From positions 1-5,236 of the forward strand of contig JAISDQ010000049.1 in NCBI GenBank assembly GCA_031264605.1: a DNA stretch of 5,236 nucleotides, written 5' to 3'. The translations under genes and the position numbers were made by a program. The first letter of the stretch is position 1; each line of letters starts with the position of its first letter. This stretch comes from Synergistaceae bacterium (GTDB lineage Bacteria > Synergistota > Synergistia > Synergistales > Synergistaceae). The notes beneath the pieces were generated by a model. It saw nothing but the letters and a program-made list of their open reading frames with translations. It did no database searches and was not told the DNA's origin. Positions 1 through 5,099 of the stretch are shown here, piece after piece.

Positions 1-677
1 GCCCGCAGGTTCGTCATTATGACGCGCCCGTCCGCGTCCCTCGGCGGAATCTCGGTTATCAGGCCCGCCTCGACTTCGTTGATGATGAGGTTCGTGCAGT
101 ATTTGAGGCTCGGCGTCACTATCTTGCGAAAACGCCCGCTGTTCTCGCTGACTACGTCGAGAGACGTTTTCATGCCCGCGGCCCGCGCTTTATGAAGCGC
201 CCGCGCCATCACCGTCCCGTATTCGGGATCGTCCGCGTCGAATTTGTCCAGAAGAAGCGCGTAGCCGATGTGAAAATATTCCGCGTCCAAAGCGCCGAAG
301 TCGATATCCTCGATGCGGAAATGGGCGTTCGCCCCCCGCTCGTGGAAAAACGTCCGCTCGCCGTTCGACGTGTCGTTCATCACGTCCGTGAACGACGTCG
401 GATATTCGGAACGGATTATACGGTTCGTGTCCACCCCGTATCTGTTCAGCGTGTCCGTTATGAGATCGCCAAGGGCGTCAGCGCCTATCCTGCCTATGCT
501 CGCCAGGGGTATGCCGCCGTCTATCACGGCGATGTCTATTACGGTATTCACCGCCAGCCCGCCGACGCATCGGCTGACGCCCTTTATGTTAGCGAGCATC
601 CCGGGCTTGGGATACGAATCTATCAGCTTTATCGTGTCGACTATGAGACTGCCCGCCGCGGCAATTCCTCTTCTCAT
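1..677 (-). CDS. PfkB-family carbohydrate (sugar/nucleoside) kinase, C-terminus cut by window edge
   Basis: I translated this from the reverse strand: 225 complete residues from ATG at 677, still open at the left edge. PfkB (ribokinase-like) kinases transfer the ATP gamma-phosphate to a sugar or nucleoside hydroxyl in the cytoplasm. Visible family features are an N-terminal beta strand (GSLIVDTI, residues 9-16), the substrate-side glycine motif VGGLAVNT (38-45), IGRIGADALGD (61-71) typical of the first Rossmann-like segment, and GERTFFHERGANA (106-118), a common PfkB stretch. NEVEAG (200-205) matches the usual N-x-x-E region. The catalytic DTxGAGD anion-hole motif would lie beyond the edge, so activity cannot be judged and the substrate is unknown. 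A GGAGG lies 11 bases before the ATG. The gene starts 28 bases after the histidine kinase stop on the same strand, so the two are probably cotranscribed. Fructokinase, ribokinase or adenosine-kinase-like activity are all possible. Confidence 0.85.
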   Translation of the reverse strand, partial: MRRGIAAAGSLIVDTIKLIDSYPKPGMLANIKGVSRCVGGLAVNTVIDIAVIDGGIPLASIGRIGADALGDLITDTLNRYGVDTNRIIRSEYPTSFTDVMNDTSNGERTFFHERGANAHFRIEDIDFGALDAEYFHIGYALLLDKFDADDPEYGTVMARALHKARAAGMKTSLDVVSENSGRFRKIVTPSLKYCTNLIINEVEAGLITEIPPRDADGRVIMTNLR

Positions 678-688
678 GCTCCCGTTCG

Positions 689-693
689 CCTCC
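689..693 (-). promoter_or_regulatory. Shine-Dalgarno for the PfkB-family kinase
   Basis: GGAGG on the minus strand lies in the 28-base gap between the kinase stop (706-708) and the PfkB ATG (675-677). The 11-base spacing is slightly long. A second purine run, GGGAG at 679-683, is too close to the ATG to be the main site. This supports starting the gene at 677. Confidence 0.5.
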
Positions 694-705
694 GATCGTC
701 TTTCG

Positions 706-3120
706 TCATAATAGCTCCGCGAGACGTTCGGCCATCGCGTCGTACTCCAGGTTGTCCGTCTGTTCGCGCAGCCAGCCCACTATGTCGCCGCCGTTCTCGT
801 AATCGCTGCTCTCCAATTCCGCGAGTACGTCCTCCAAAGCCGCCGTGTCGAACCGCCGGCACGCGTCCAGCGCAAGTTGCAGCAGCGCGGTATCGGGGCT
901 GGCAAGGAGGGACTTTTCGGCATCCGGTTCCTGTCTCGTCAGAGGCGACAGGTCGGTAATAAGACGTTCTATCTCCTCTATCAGCGGGCCGTTTCCCTCG
1001 ATCACGTCCTCGTAACGGCCTTCCGCGGCAGCGGCCTCCAGCGCGCCCGCCATGTCGCCGACGCCGTTCGCGAATATTCCGTAGCTGGCCCCCTTTATTC
1101 CGTGCACCGTCACCGCGTAATCCCGCAGAGATTCCCTCGAAACTCTTTCGAGTTTCTCGATCAGATCGGGCGTATACCGGGCGTAGGACTGAAGCGCCTT
1201 CATATATGAGCCGGCGTCGCCGAAACGCTCTATCCCTGCGCGGATGTCCGCGCCGCCGGCGCTCAGGCCGGACAGGACGCTGGCCGGTTTGCCCGCGCCG
1301 CGCTGCGCCGGGCGCTCGTCCGCCGCCTGACGCAGCGTCTCCTCGCTCTGCCTGTCGCGCACCCATCGGTTCAGTACGGCGTCGAGCGCCATGATGTCGA
1401 TGGGCTTCGATATGAAGCCGTTGAATCCCCGCGACAGGAACATCTCCTCGCTGCCGGATACGGCGTTGGCGGTGAGCGCGACTATCGGAACGGTTCTCGC
1501 GTAGTCGGAGCCTATATCCTCGCGTATCACCCTGGCGGCTTCCATACCGTCCATCACCGGCATCATGTGATCCATCAGGATGAGGTCGTATCTGGCGCCG
1601 CCGCGTATGAGACTTATCGCCTCCGGACCGCTGGACACGCAGTCGGTTTTCAGGCCGTAAGGCAGGAGCAGGCCGCGGGTAACGTCGAGGTTTGTGGGCA
1701 CGTCATCGACCACCAGCACTTTTCCGTAGGGCATGTACGCGCGGGCTATCCTTTTGCCGCCGCGGCCCTCCGTGAGCTTGAAAGCCTCCAGGCCCTTCGC
1801 GGCTCCTTCCCCTATAGGACTCTCGTCGACGATAGTCTGAGGTATTTTGACGGTGAAGGTCGAGCCCTGATTATATACGCTCTCGACGGAGATGACGCCG
1901 CCCATCATCTGAACCAGCCGCTTGGTGATCGACAGCCCGAGGCCCGTTCCCTCGATTTGGCGGTTTGCCTTGGCGTCGAGCTGGGTGTATTTTGAAAAGA
2001 GCTTCGCCATATCCGCCATGCGTATGCCTATGCCGGTGTCGCTCACGATGAATACGAGCGTCGCGCCCCCGTTATCGGGCTTCCAGCCGACGCGAAGGGT
2101 CACGCGCCCCCGTTTTGTATATTTGAAGGCGTTCGACAGCAGGTTGTTCAATATCTGCCTGACCCTCATATCGTCGCCGTGAAGGGCCGACGGAATGGCC
2201 GGGTCGATGTGCAGCTTGAACTCTATCGGCCGGGATCCGATGCGGACAATGTTGAGCTGCACCACGTCGTTGAGCAGGGTCGAAGTGTCGTAGCGGACGG
2301 GCGTCAGCTCCAGGTTGCCGGTCTCGATTTTCGAGATGTCCAGGATGTCGTTGATTATGTTGAGCAGGCTGACGCCCGAGTTGTATATTTTCTCCATGTT
2401 TGGGTATGTGTCTCCGGGAAGTTCTCGCTGAAGCTCTATCTCCGAGAGGCCTATTATGGCGTTGAGGGGCGTGCGTATCTCGTGGCTCATAGTCGCCAGG
2501 AATTCGCTCTTGGTGCGCGAGGCGTCCTCCGCTTTTTTCTTCTCGCGCGCGTAAAAAAGAAACTGAAATTTGATGGCTGTTCCGATGGACACCGATACGA
2601 GAATTATCGCCTGCGCGTAGTCGGTAAGGACCATCTTTCGCGTCACCAGCACATGATTGACGAACTCCGGATGTAGGTATTCCACCAAAAGACAGGCGCA
2701 GACGACAGCCAGTTGCAGAATGACCATCACCGCGCATTTTTTCCCGGGAATCACCAGAAACGTGAATACCACGACCATCACGGCGTAGACGGTCATTCCG
2801 CTGTCCACGCCGCCCGAGGTGAAGTGCAGCGCCGGCATGAACACGCATCCCACCGCGCCGAACAGTATGACCGCGCCGGTCTCGTATTTTTTCAATTTGC
2901 TATACGATCCGACAACGGTCGTTATGAACAGGCCAAGCGACACGAGGAGCGCGATATCGAGAGCGGTCATCGGCATGAGCAGGCACGAAACCACTGTCGC
3001 CAGGGCGATGGCCGCGACGGCGCAAATGGCGGTCAGATTCCAAACCCGCGCCTCGAAGGGCATTTCTTCCGACATGACATACTTTTTGATGACGCGCGCC
3101 AAGGCTTGCTTCATCGTCAT
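706..3120 (-). CDS. Membrane hybrid sensor histidine kinase (6TM-HisKA-HATPase_c-REC-Hpt)
   Basis: This is an 804-residue protein if started at ATG 3120. It autophosphorylates on histidine and should relay the phosphate His-Asp-His through its own domains. Six hydrophobic helices at about 28-50, 54-72, 82-99, 109-124, 129-147 and 169-190 form the sensor; I recognise no named sensor family. A charged linker leads into HisKA with SHEIRTP (phospho-acceptor H213). HATPase_c has the N box LLSNAFKYT (N330), G1 DTGIGI (D361) and G2 GTGLGLS (391-397). The receiver has acidic pair D472/D473, phospho-acceptor D517 in LILMDHMMP, T550 and K572. An Hpt domain follows with H673 in VHGIKGA, then a helical tail (about 735-804). 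All catalytic residues are present, so it looks fully active. The reading frame stays open to an ATG at 3285, but that would overlap the divergent cupin gene and its promoter. ATG 3114 is a close alternative start, and none of the starts has a Shine-Dalgarno. The PfkB kinase gene follows 28 bases downstream. Confidence 0.93.
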   Translation of the reverse strand: MTMKQALARVIKKYVMSEEMPFEARVWNLTAICAVAAIALATVVSCLLMPMTALDIALLVSLGLFITTVVGSYSKLKKYETGAVILFGAVGCVFMPALHFTSGGVDSGMTVYAVMVVVFTFLVIPGKKCAVMVILQLAVVCACLLVEYLHPEFVNHVLVTRKMVLTDYAQAIILVSVSIGTAIKFQFLFYAREKKKAEDASRTKSEFLATMSHEIRTPLNAIIGLSEIELQRELPGDTYPNMEKIYNSGVSLLNIINDILDISKIETGNLELTPVRYDTSTLLNDVVQLNIVRIGSRPIEFKLHIDPAIPSALHGDDMRVRQILNNLLSNAFKYTKRGRVTLRVGWKPDNGGATLVFIVSDTGIGIRMADMAKLFSKYTQLDAKANRQIEGTGLGLSITKRLVQMMGGVISVESVYNQGSTFTVKIPQTIVDESPIGEGAAKGLEAFKLTEGRGGKRIARAYMPYGKVLVVDDVPTNLDVTRGLLLPYGLKTDCVSSGPEAISLIRGGARYDLILMDHMMPVMDGMEAARVIREDIGSDYARTVPIVALTANAVSGSEEMFLSRGFNGFISKPIDIMALDAVLNRWVRDRQSEETLRQAADERPAQRGAGKPASVLSGLSAGGADIRAGIERFGDAGSYMKALQSYARYTPDLIEKLERVSRESLRDYAVTVHGIKGASYGIFANGVGDMAGALEAAAAEGRYEDVIEGNGPLIEEIERLITDLSPLTRQEPDAEKSLLASPDTALLQLALDACRRFDTAALEDVLAELESSDYENGGDIVGWLREQTDNLEYDAMAERLAELL

Positions 3121-3129
3121 ATTATAACA
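3121..3129 (-). promoter_or_regulatory. Extended -10 promoter element abutting the histidine kinase start
   Basis: Reading the minus strand, TGTTATAAT ends directly before ATG 3120. It is a perfect TATAAT with the upstream TG of an extended -10. No convincing -35 lies 16-18 bases upstream (the best is AACTCA), but extended -10 promoters can work without one. Transcription would begin near 3113-3114, that is at the second ATG, giving a leaderless or nearly leaderless mRNA. A chance match cannot be excluded. Confidence 0.4.
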
Positions 3130-3179
3130 TCGCTTTACGGAAGTGAGTTTCCCGGCGAAGACAGAGGCGTAGGGCTGCG

Positions 3180-3208
3180 TTACCGCGGTGTTGATTTTTT
3201 GATATAAT
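3180..3208 (+). promoter_or_regulatory. Promoter for the cupin gene (extended -10)
   Basis: A TTACCG weak -35 (3180-3185), a 17-base spacer, and TATAAT (3203-3208) preceded by TG at -15/-14 (TGATATAAT) form a sigma70-type extended -10 promoter. The predicted start near 3215 leaves a leader of about 30 bases to the cupin start. It lies in the divergent gap between the cupin gene and the histidine kinase. Confidence 0.6.
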
Positions 3209-3244
3209 CGGTTCACGCAATTCAATTCGCCGTCGTGGGGGGAT

Positions 3245-3655
3245 GTGCAGGTGGGCGGGGACAACTGGGGCAGGATATCCGACATAGAGACTCTGGACGC
3301 TTCGGCGCTCGCGCCGGGAGTGACGAAAAGAAACGTATTCTGGGCAAAAAATGGTTGGGACGACTACTGCGCGCGGCATTTCATCTTGCCCGAGGGCGAG
3401 GCGATACCCGAACACGCTCACGAATGGGATCATTTCCTGATATCGCTCGGCGGTCACGGGGCGGTGGATGTGGAGGGCGAACGTTACGACCTGACGGAGG
3501 GCAGTTGGGCCCGCGTGCCTGGAGGGAAAAGCCACGTTTTCCGCAACGTCGGCAAAGGCGACTTCACGTTCCTCTGCATAGTGCCGACTCACGGAGACCC
3601 GCACGCGAAAAAATACAAGATGCGCGCCGACAGAGCGGAAAGAAAAAAATCATAG
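3245..3655 (+). CDS. Small single-domain cupin, four-histidine metal site (TM1459-like)
   Basis: This is a 136-residue cytoplasmic beta-barrel protein with no signal peptide. Cupin motif 1 is at 51-70, with H57 and H59 (HAH) and H63 in the place of the usual glutamate. Motif 2, GSWARVPGGKSHVFRN (86-101), fits G-x5-P-x-G-x2-H-x3-N exactly and supplies H97. The metal site would therefore be four histidines spaced 0/+2/+6/+40. From memory, Thermotoga maritima TM1459, a manganese cupin, has the same spacing (H52, H54, H58, H92), and its active-site F104 and C106 correspond here to F109 and C111. The metal and substrate are inferred; possible roles are small-molecule dioxygenase, isomerase or ligand-binding protein. 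The start is GTG 3245, or GTG 3251, which is better spaced (8 bases) from the GGGGGG run at 3237-3242; no ATG is in frame. The protein ends in a lysine/arginine-rich tail (122-135). It is divergent from the histidine kinase and has its own promoter. Confidence 0.9.
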   Translation: MQVGGDNWGRISDIETLDASALAPGVTKRNVFWAKNGWDDYCARHFILPEGEAIPEHAHEWDHFLISLGGHGAVDVEGERYDLTEGSWARVPGGKSHVFRNVGKGDFTFLCIVPTHGDPHAKKYKMRADRAERKKS

Positions 3656-3661
3656 CGTGAC

Positions 3662-3770
3662 CTCGGGGAACCAGCCCCCTGGCAGATTCGCCCCCGAACC
3701 ACTCTGTGGCTCAGGGATGCGGCAGTACCCGCGATTTTGATCCTGTGGTTTGAGACCCCGAAAGGGCGCT
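3662..3770. other. Structured gene-free element with nested inverted repeats (candidate ncRNA or cis-regulatory RNA)
   Basis: This lies in the 195-base gap between the cupin stop and the Hpt start. Plus-strand pairings seen by eye are: closing stem TCGGGG (3663-3668) with CCCCGA (3756-3761); AACCA (3669-3673) with TGGTT (3746-3750), or instead the longer CGAACCAC (3695-3702) with GTGGTTTG (3745-3752, one G-T); two small hairpins with identical CCCC loops (CCAG/CTGG 3671-3682 and TTCG/CGAA 3687-3698); CCAC/GTGG (3699-3709); and CAGGGAT (3712-3718) with ATCCTG (3740-3745, one bulge) enclosing GCGG/CCGC (3719-3732). Several pairings exclude each other. I could not match it to 6S, SRP RNA, tmRNA or a known riboswitch. 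The strand is uncertain because both can fold. It ends just before the Hpt promoter, so it is more likely a cupin 3' element or an independent RNA than an Hpt leader. Confidence 0.4.
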
Positions 3771-3799
3771 TTTCGCGTTCCGCCGGCGTGTGATATAAT
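3771..3799 (+). promoter_or_regulatory. Promoter for the Hpt gene (extended -10)
   Basis: TATAAT (3794-3799) is preceded by TG at 3791-3792, giving TGATATAAT, the same nine bases as the cupin promoter. The -35 is weak (TTTCGC, 3771-3776) with a 17-base spacer. The predicted start near 3806 gives a leader of about 45 bases before the Hpt ATG. Confidence 0.6.
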
Positions 3800-3839
3800 G
3801 AAACATACGATTTTTATATGTTCCAACAGAAAGGCAAAT

Positions 3840-3845
3840 GGTGAT
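3840..3845 (+). promoter_or_regulatory. Shine-Dalgarno GGTGAT for the Hpt gene
   Basis: GGTGAT matches the downstream half of the full anti-Shine-Dalgarno complement (AAGGAGGTGATC) and sits 5 bases before ATG 3851. It fixes that start, because an in-frame stop (TGA 3842-3844) rules out anything further upstream. An AGAAAGG at 3828-3834 is too far away to serve this ATG. Confidence 0.55.
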
Positions 3846-3850
3846 ACCGA

Positions 3851-4201
3851 ATGGCTGACTCCGCTTTTAACATACCGGATGCTCTGGGGCGTTTGATGAA
3901 CAATAAAAAACTCTATCAGAAGCTGCTCGACAAATTCGGCGCGGGATACGGCGACTACGAGGATAAAGTGGTGGCCGCCTTCGAGGCGGATAACTTCGAG
4001 GAAGCGATACACCTCTCGCACACCATGAAGGGCCTCGCGGGCAACCTTGGGGCCGAGGCGCTGCAAGAGGCGAGCCTGGTTCTCGAACAGATGGCCAAGA
4101 GCGGCGCGAAGACGCCCGAGTTCGGCGGCGCGCTTGAAAAGTTCAAAACGGAGATGAGAAGGGTGCTCAAAGAAGTGGCGGACGGGGTCGACCTGGGTTG
4201 A
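3851..4201 (+). CDS. Free-standing Hpt (histidine phosphotransfer) protein
   Basis: This is a 116-residue soluble helical protein, the usual size for a single Hpt domain. The phospho-acceptor motif is HTMKGLAGNLGA (57-68), with H57, K60 and G61 in the HxxKG pattern and the small residues needed for helix packing around the histidine. Two flanking helices (about 34-56 and 70-84) and a C-terminal charged helix (about 91-112) complete a four-helix bundle. It should pass phosphate between receiver domains and has no catalytic kinase part of its own. Its natural donor would be the receiver of a hybrid kinase such as the one at 706-3120, but that kinase already has an Hpt, so the pairing is inference. 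The gene has its own promoter and lies 37 bases before the flagellin-tail-like gene, probably in the same transcript. No partner response regulator is in the window. Confidence 0.9.
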   Translation: MADSAFNIPDALGRLMNNKKLYQKLLDKFGAGYGDYEDKVVAAFEADNFEEAIHLSHTMKGLAGNLGAEALQEASLVLEQMAKSGAKTPEFGGALEKFKTEMRRVLKEVADGVDLG

Positions 4202-4215
4202 CAACCGTGCCGGCG

Positions 4216-4238
4216 GGGAGGGAATTCGCGGCAGCCGC
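4216..4238 (+). promoter_or_regulatory. Ribosome binding site with small hairpin before a GTG start
   Basis: GGGAGGG (4216-4222) lies 16 bases before GTG 4239, too far for normal spacing. GCGG (4228-4231) and CCGC (4235-4238) form a four-base-pair stem with a three-base loop between them, and folding it would shorten the effective distance to about five bases. GTG 4245 is the other in-frame start. The hairpin's role is inference. Confidence 0.35.
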
Positions 4239-4514
4239 GTGGAAGTGAATATATTTAAGGGCGTATCGAACCTCACCTCGAAATTCGCCAAATCGGCGGT
4301 AAAGCTGATCGCCGGTTATGAATGTGGTATTCCGCGGGCCGGGATTGAGACGGCGGGCGAGAACTTCGCATCGTCGAATTCGCGTATAACCGACGCCGAC
4401 GCCGCGCGCGAAATAATCGAGATCACGAAAGCGACGATCCTGGCCCGGGCGAGAAAATCGGTCTCGGGGCAGGCGAACTTGGCCCAGCGCGACGTCATAA
4501 ACCTGATTCAATAA
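4239..4514 (+). CDS. Small protein resembling the flagellin C-terminal (D0) helix region
   Basis: This is a 91-residue protein. Residues 40-91 read like the flagellin C-terminal domain (Flagellin_C): GEN (40-42), NSRITDADAAREI (47-59), the TK and IL positions in EITKATIL (61-68), QAN (78-80) and a terminal VINLI. In flagellins the matching consensus is SEN...SRI-x-D-x-D-x-A-x-E...TK..IL..A...QAN....VL.LL. The first 38 residues do not resemble a flagellin N-terminus or the variable central domains, so it cannot be a normal filament subunit. No signal peptide or membrane helix is visible. It could be a short remnant of a flagellin gene, or a genuine miniprotein using the D0 coiled-coil for secretion, chaperone binding or capping. 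The open frame, plausible initiation site and unbroken C-terminus favour a working gene. It follows the Hpt gene by 37 bases and is probably cotranscribed with it. No other flagellar gene is in the window. Confidence 0.7.
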   Translation: MEVNIFKGVSNLTSKFAKSAVKLIAGYECGIPRAGIETAGENFASSNSRITDADAAREIIEITKATILARARKSVSGQANLAQRDVINLIQ

Positions 4515-4542
4515 AACTTCCGCTTCGCACCGCGCGATACGC

Positions 4543-4571
4543 TTTCCTTCCTATCCTTTTCAATGTATATT
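4543..4571 (+). promoter_or_regulatory. Weak candidate promoter for the exported-protein gene
   Basis: TTTCCT (4543-4548), a 17-base spacer and TATATT (4566-4571) sit in the AT-richer part of the 83-base gap. The predicted start near 4578 would leave a leader of about 20 bases carrying the Shine-Dalgarno. The -35 is poor, so readthrough from the upstream genes is equally possible. No terminator is evident between 4514 and this site. Confidence 0.3.
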
Positions 4572-4581
4572 TTTCGAAATC

Positions 4582-4589
4582 AGGAGGTG
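4582..4589 (+). promoter_or_regulatory. Strong Shine-Dalgarno AGGAGGTG deciding a TTG start
   Basis: This near-perfect anti-16S match is 8 bases from TTG 4598 and only 3 bases from ATG 4593, which opens a two-codon frame (ATG TAT TGA). The spacing and the signal-peptide sequence that follows support the TTG as the real start. Confidence 0.75.
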
Positions 4590-4597
4590 TTCATGTA

Positions 4598-5068
4598 TTG
4601 AAAAAAATATTTGTCGCATTGCTCGGCGTCGTGCTCGCGGTGTCATGCGCGTACGGCGGAGAGGAATTCCTGGCCGACCCCGCCGCCGAACCCTCGGAGT
4701 TCCGCGAACTCGAATGGCAGCGGCCCCTTTCCTCGATTCCCGATATGGTGGAGCTTTATCGCGAAGACGACGGAAGCCAGATAACCTGCTCCCGGAAAAA
4801 CGACGATCTCTCCTTCGGGGACGCCGCTCTCTCGTCGATCGAATATATCTTTGTCCAAGACAAACTGTCCATGATTTCCCTCGTGGCGAAGGGCAAAAAA
4901 AACGAGGACGCCCTTCTCGGCGAAGCGGTCGCCCTTTTCGGGCAGGCGACGGTGCACACCGGAGACGACTATATATGGCGGTTCACCGACGTGGCTGTGA
5001 TGTTCAGCCGCGAACAGGACGACCAGTCCGTGCTGTTCTACAAATACATAGGCTTCCTGAATAAATAG
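4598..5068 (+). CDS. Small exported protein or lipoprotein of an unnamed family
   Basis: This is a 156-residue protein starting at TTG. Residues 1-20 are a signal peptide: KK, a hydrophobic core (about 4-16), then VSCAYG. C17 preceded by L-A-V-S is an acceptable lipobox, so lipidation at C17 is plausible; ordinary cleavage after the AYG at 18-20 is the alternative. The mature part has the pattern FRELEW (35-40), a short DMVELYRED segment (49-57), then RKNDDLSFGDAALSSIEYIF (66-85), a downstream GEAVALFGQATVH stretch (108-120) and YIWRF (125-129). I recall this layout from uncharacterised exported proteins of about 150 residues in several anaerobes. It suggests a compact alpha/beta fold, and I can assign no function. 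It acts outside the cytoplasmic membrane. The gene is followed after 31 bases by another exported or membrane-anchored protein gene, suggesting an envelope-related unit. Confidence 0.8.
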   Translation: MKKIFVALLGVVLAVSCAYGGEEFLADPAAEPSEFRELEWQRPLSSIPDMVELYREDDGSQITCSRKNDDLSFGDAALSSIEYIFVQDKLSMISLVAKGKKNEDALLGEAVALFGQATVHTGDDYIWRFTDVAVMFSREQDDQSVLFYKYIGFLNK

Positions 5069-5099
5069 CGCCCTGAGCGGAGAAAAATCACTCCTACCC

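Noticed and set aside
1567..3207. Several long plus-strand open frames opposite the histidine kinase
   Set aside because: They are antisense to a protein with complete catalytic motifs, their translations are histidine/arginine-rich and resemble no family, and they arise from the high GC content.
3121..3285. Extension of the histidine kinase to an ATG at 3285 (859 residues)
   Set aside because: It would overlap the start of the divergent cupin gene and run through the cupin promoter. The extra residues look like non-coding sequence and no Shine-Dalgarno precedes it.
3662..3770. A cobalamin riboswitch or 6S RNA
   Set aside because: On the minus strand short pieces such as GAGCCACAG and CTGCCGCA recall parts of a B12 riboswitch, but the order and core motifs do not fit and no B12 gene follows. 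For 6S RNA the element is short and I could not define the central bubble.
3756..3773. Intrinsic terminator after the cupin gene
   Set aside because: CCC-GAAA-GGG followed by CGCTTTT has only a three-base-pair uninterrupted stem and a short T run. It may contribute but is not convincing alone.
3838..3858. Six-codon frame (MVIPNG) overlapping the Hpt start
   Set aside because: It has an AGAAAGG about four bases upstream but is extremely short and out of frame. The GGTGAT Shine-Dalgarno explains the Hpt start without it.
3650..4291. A 213-residue minus-strand open frame covering the Hpt gene and the structured gap
   Set aside because: It lies opposite a clear Hpt protein and through a region of inverted repeats. 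Its sequence shows no domain and no credible ribosome binding site.
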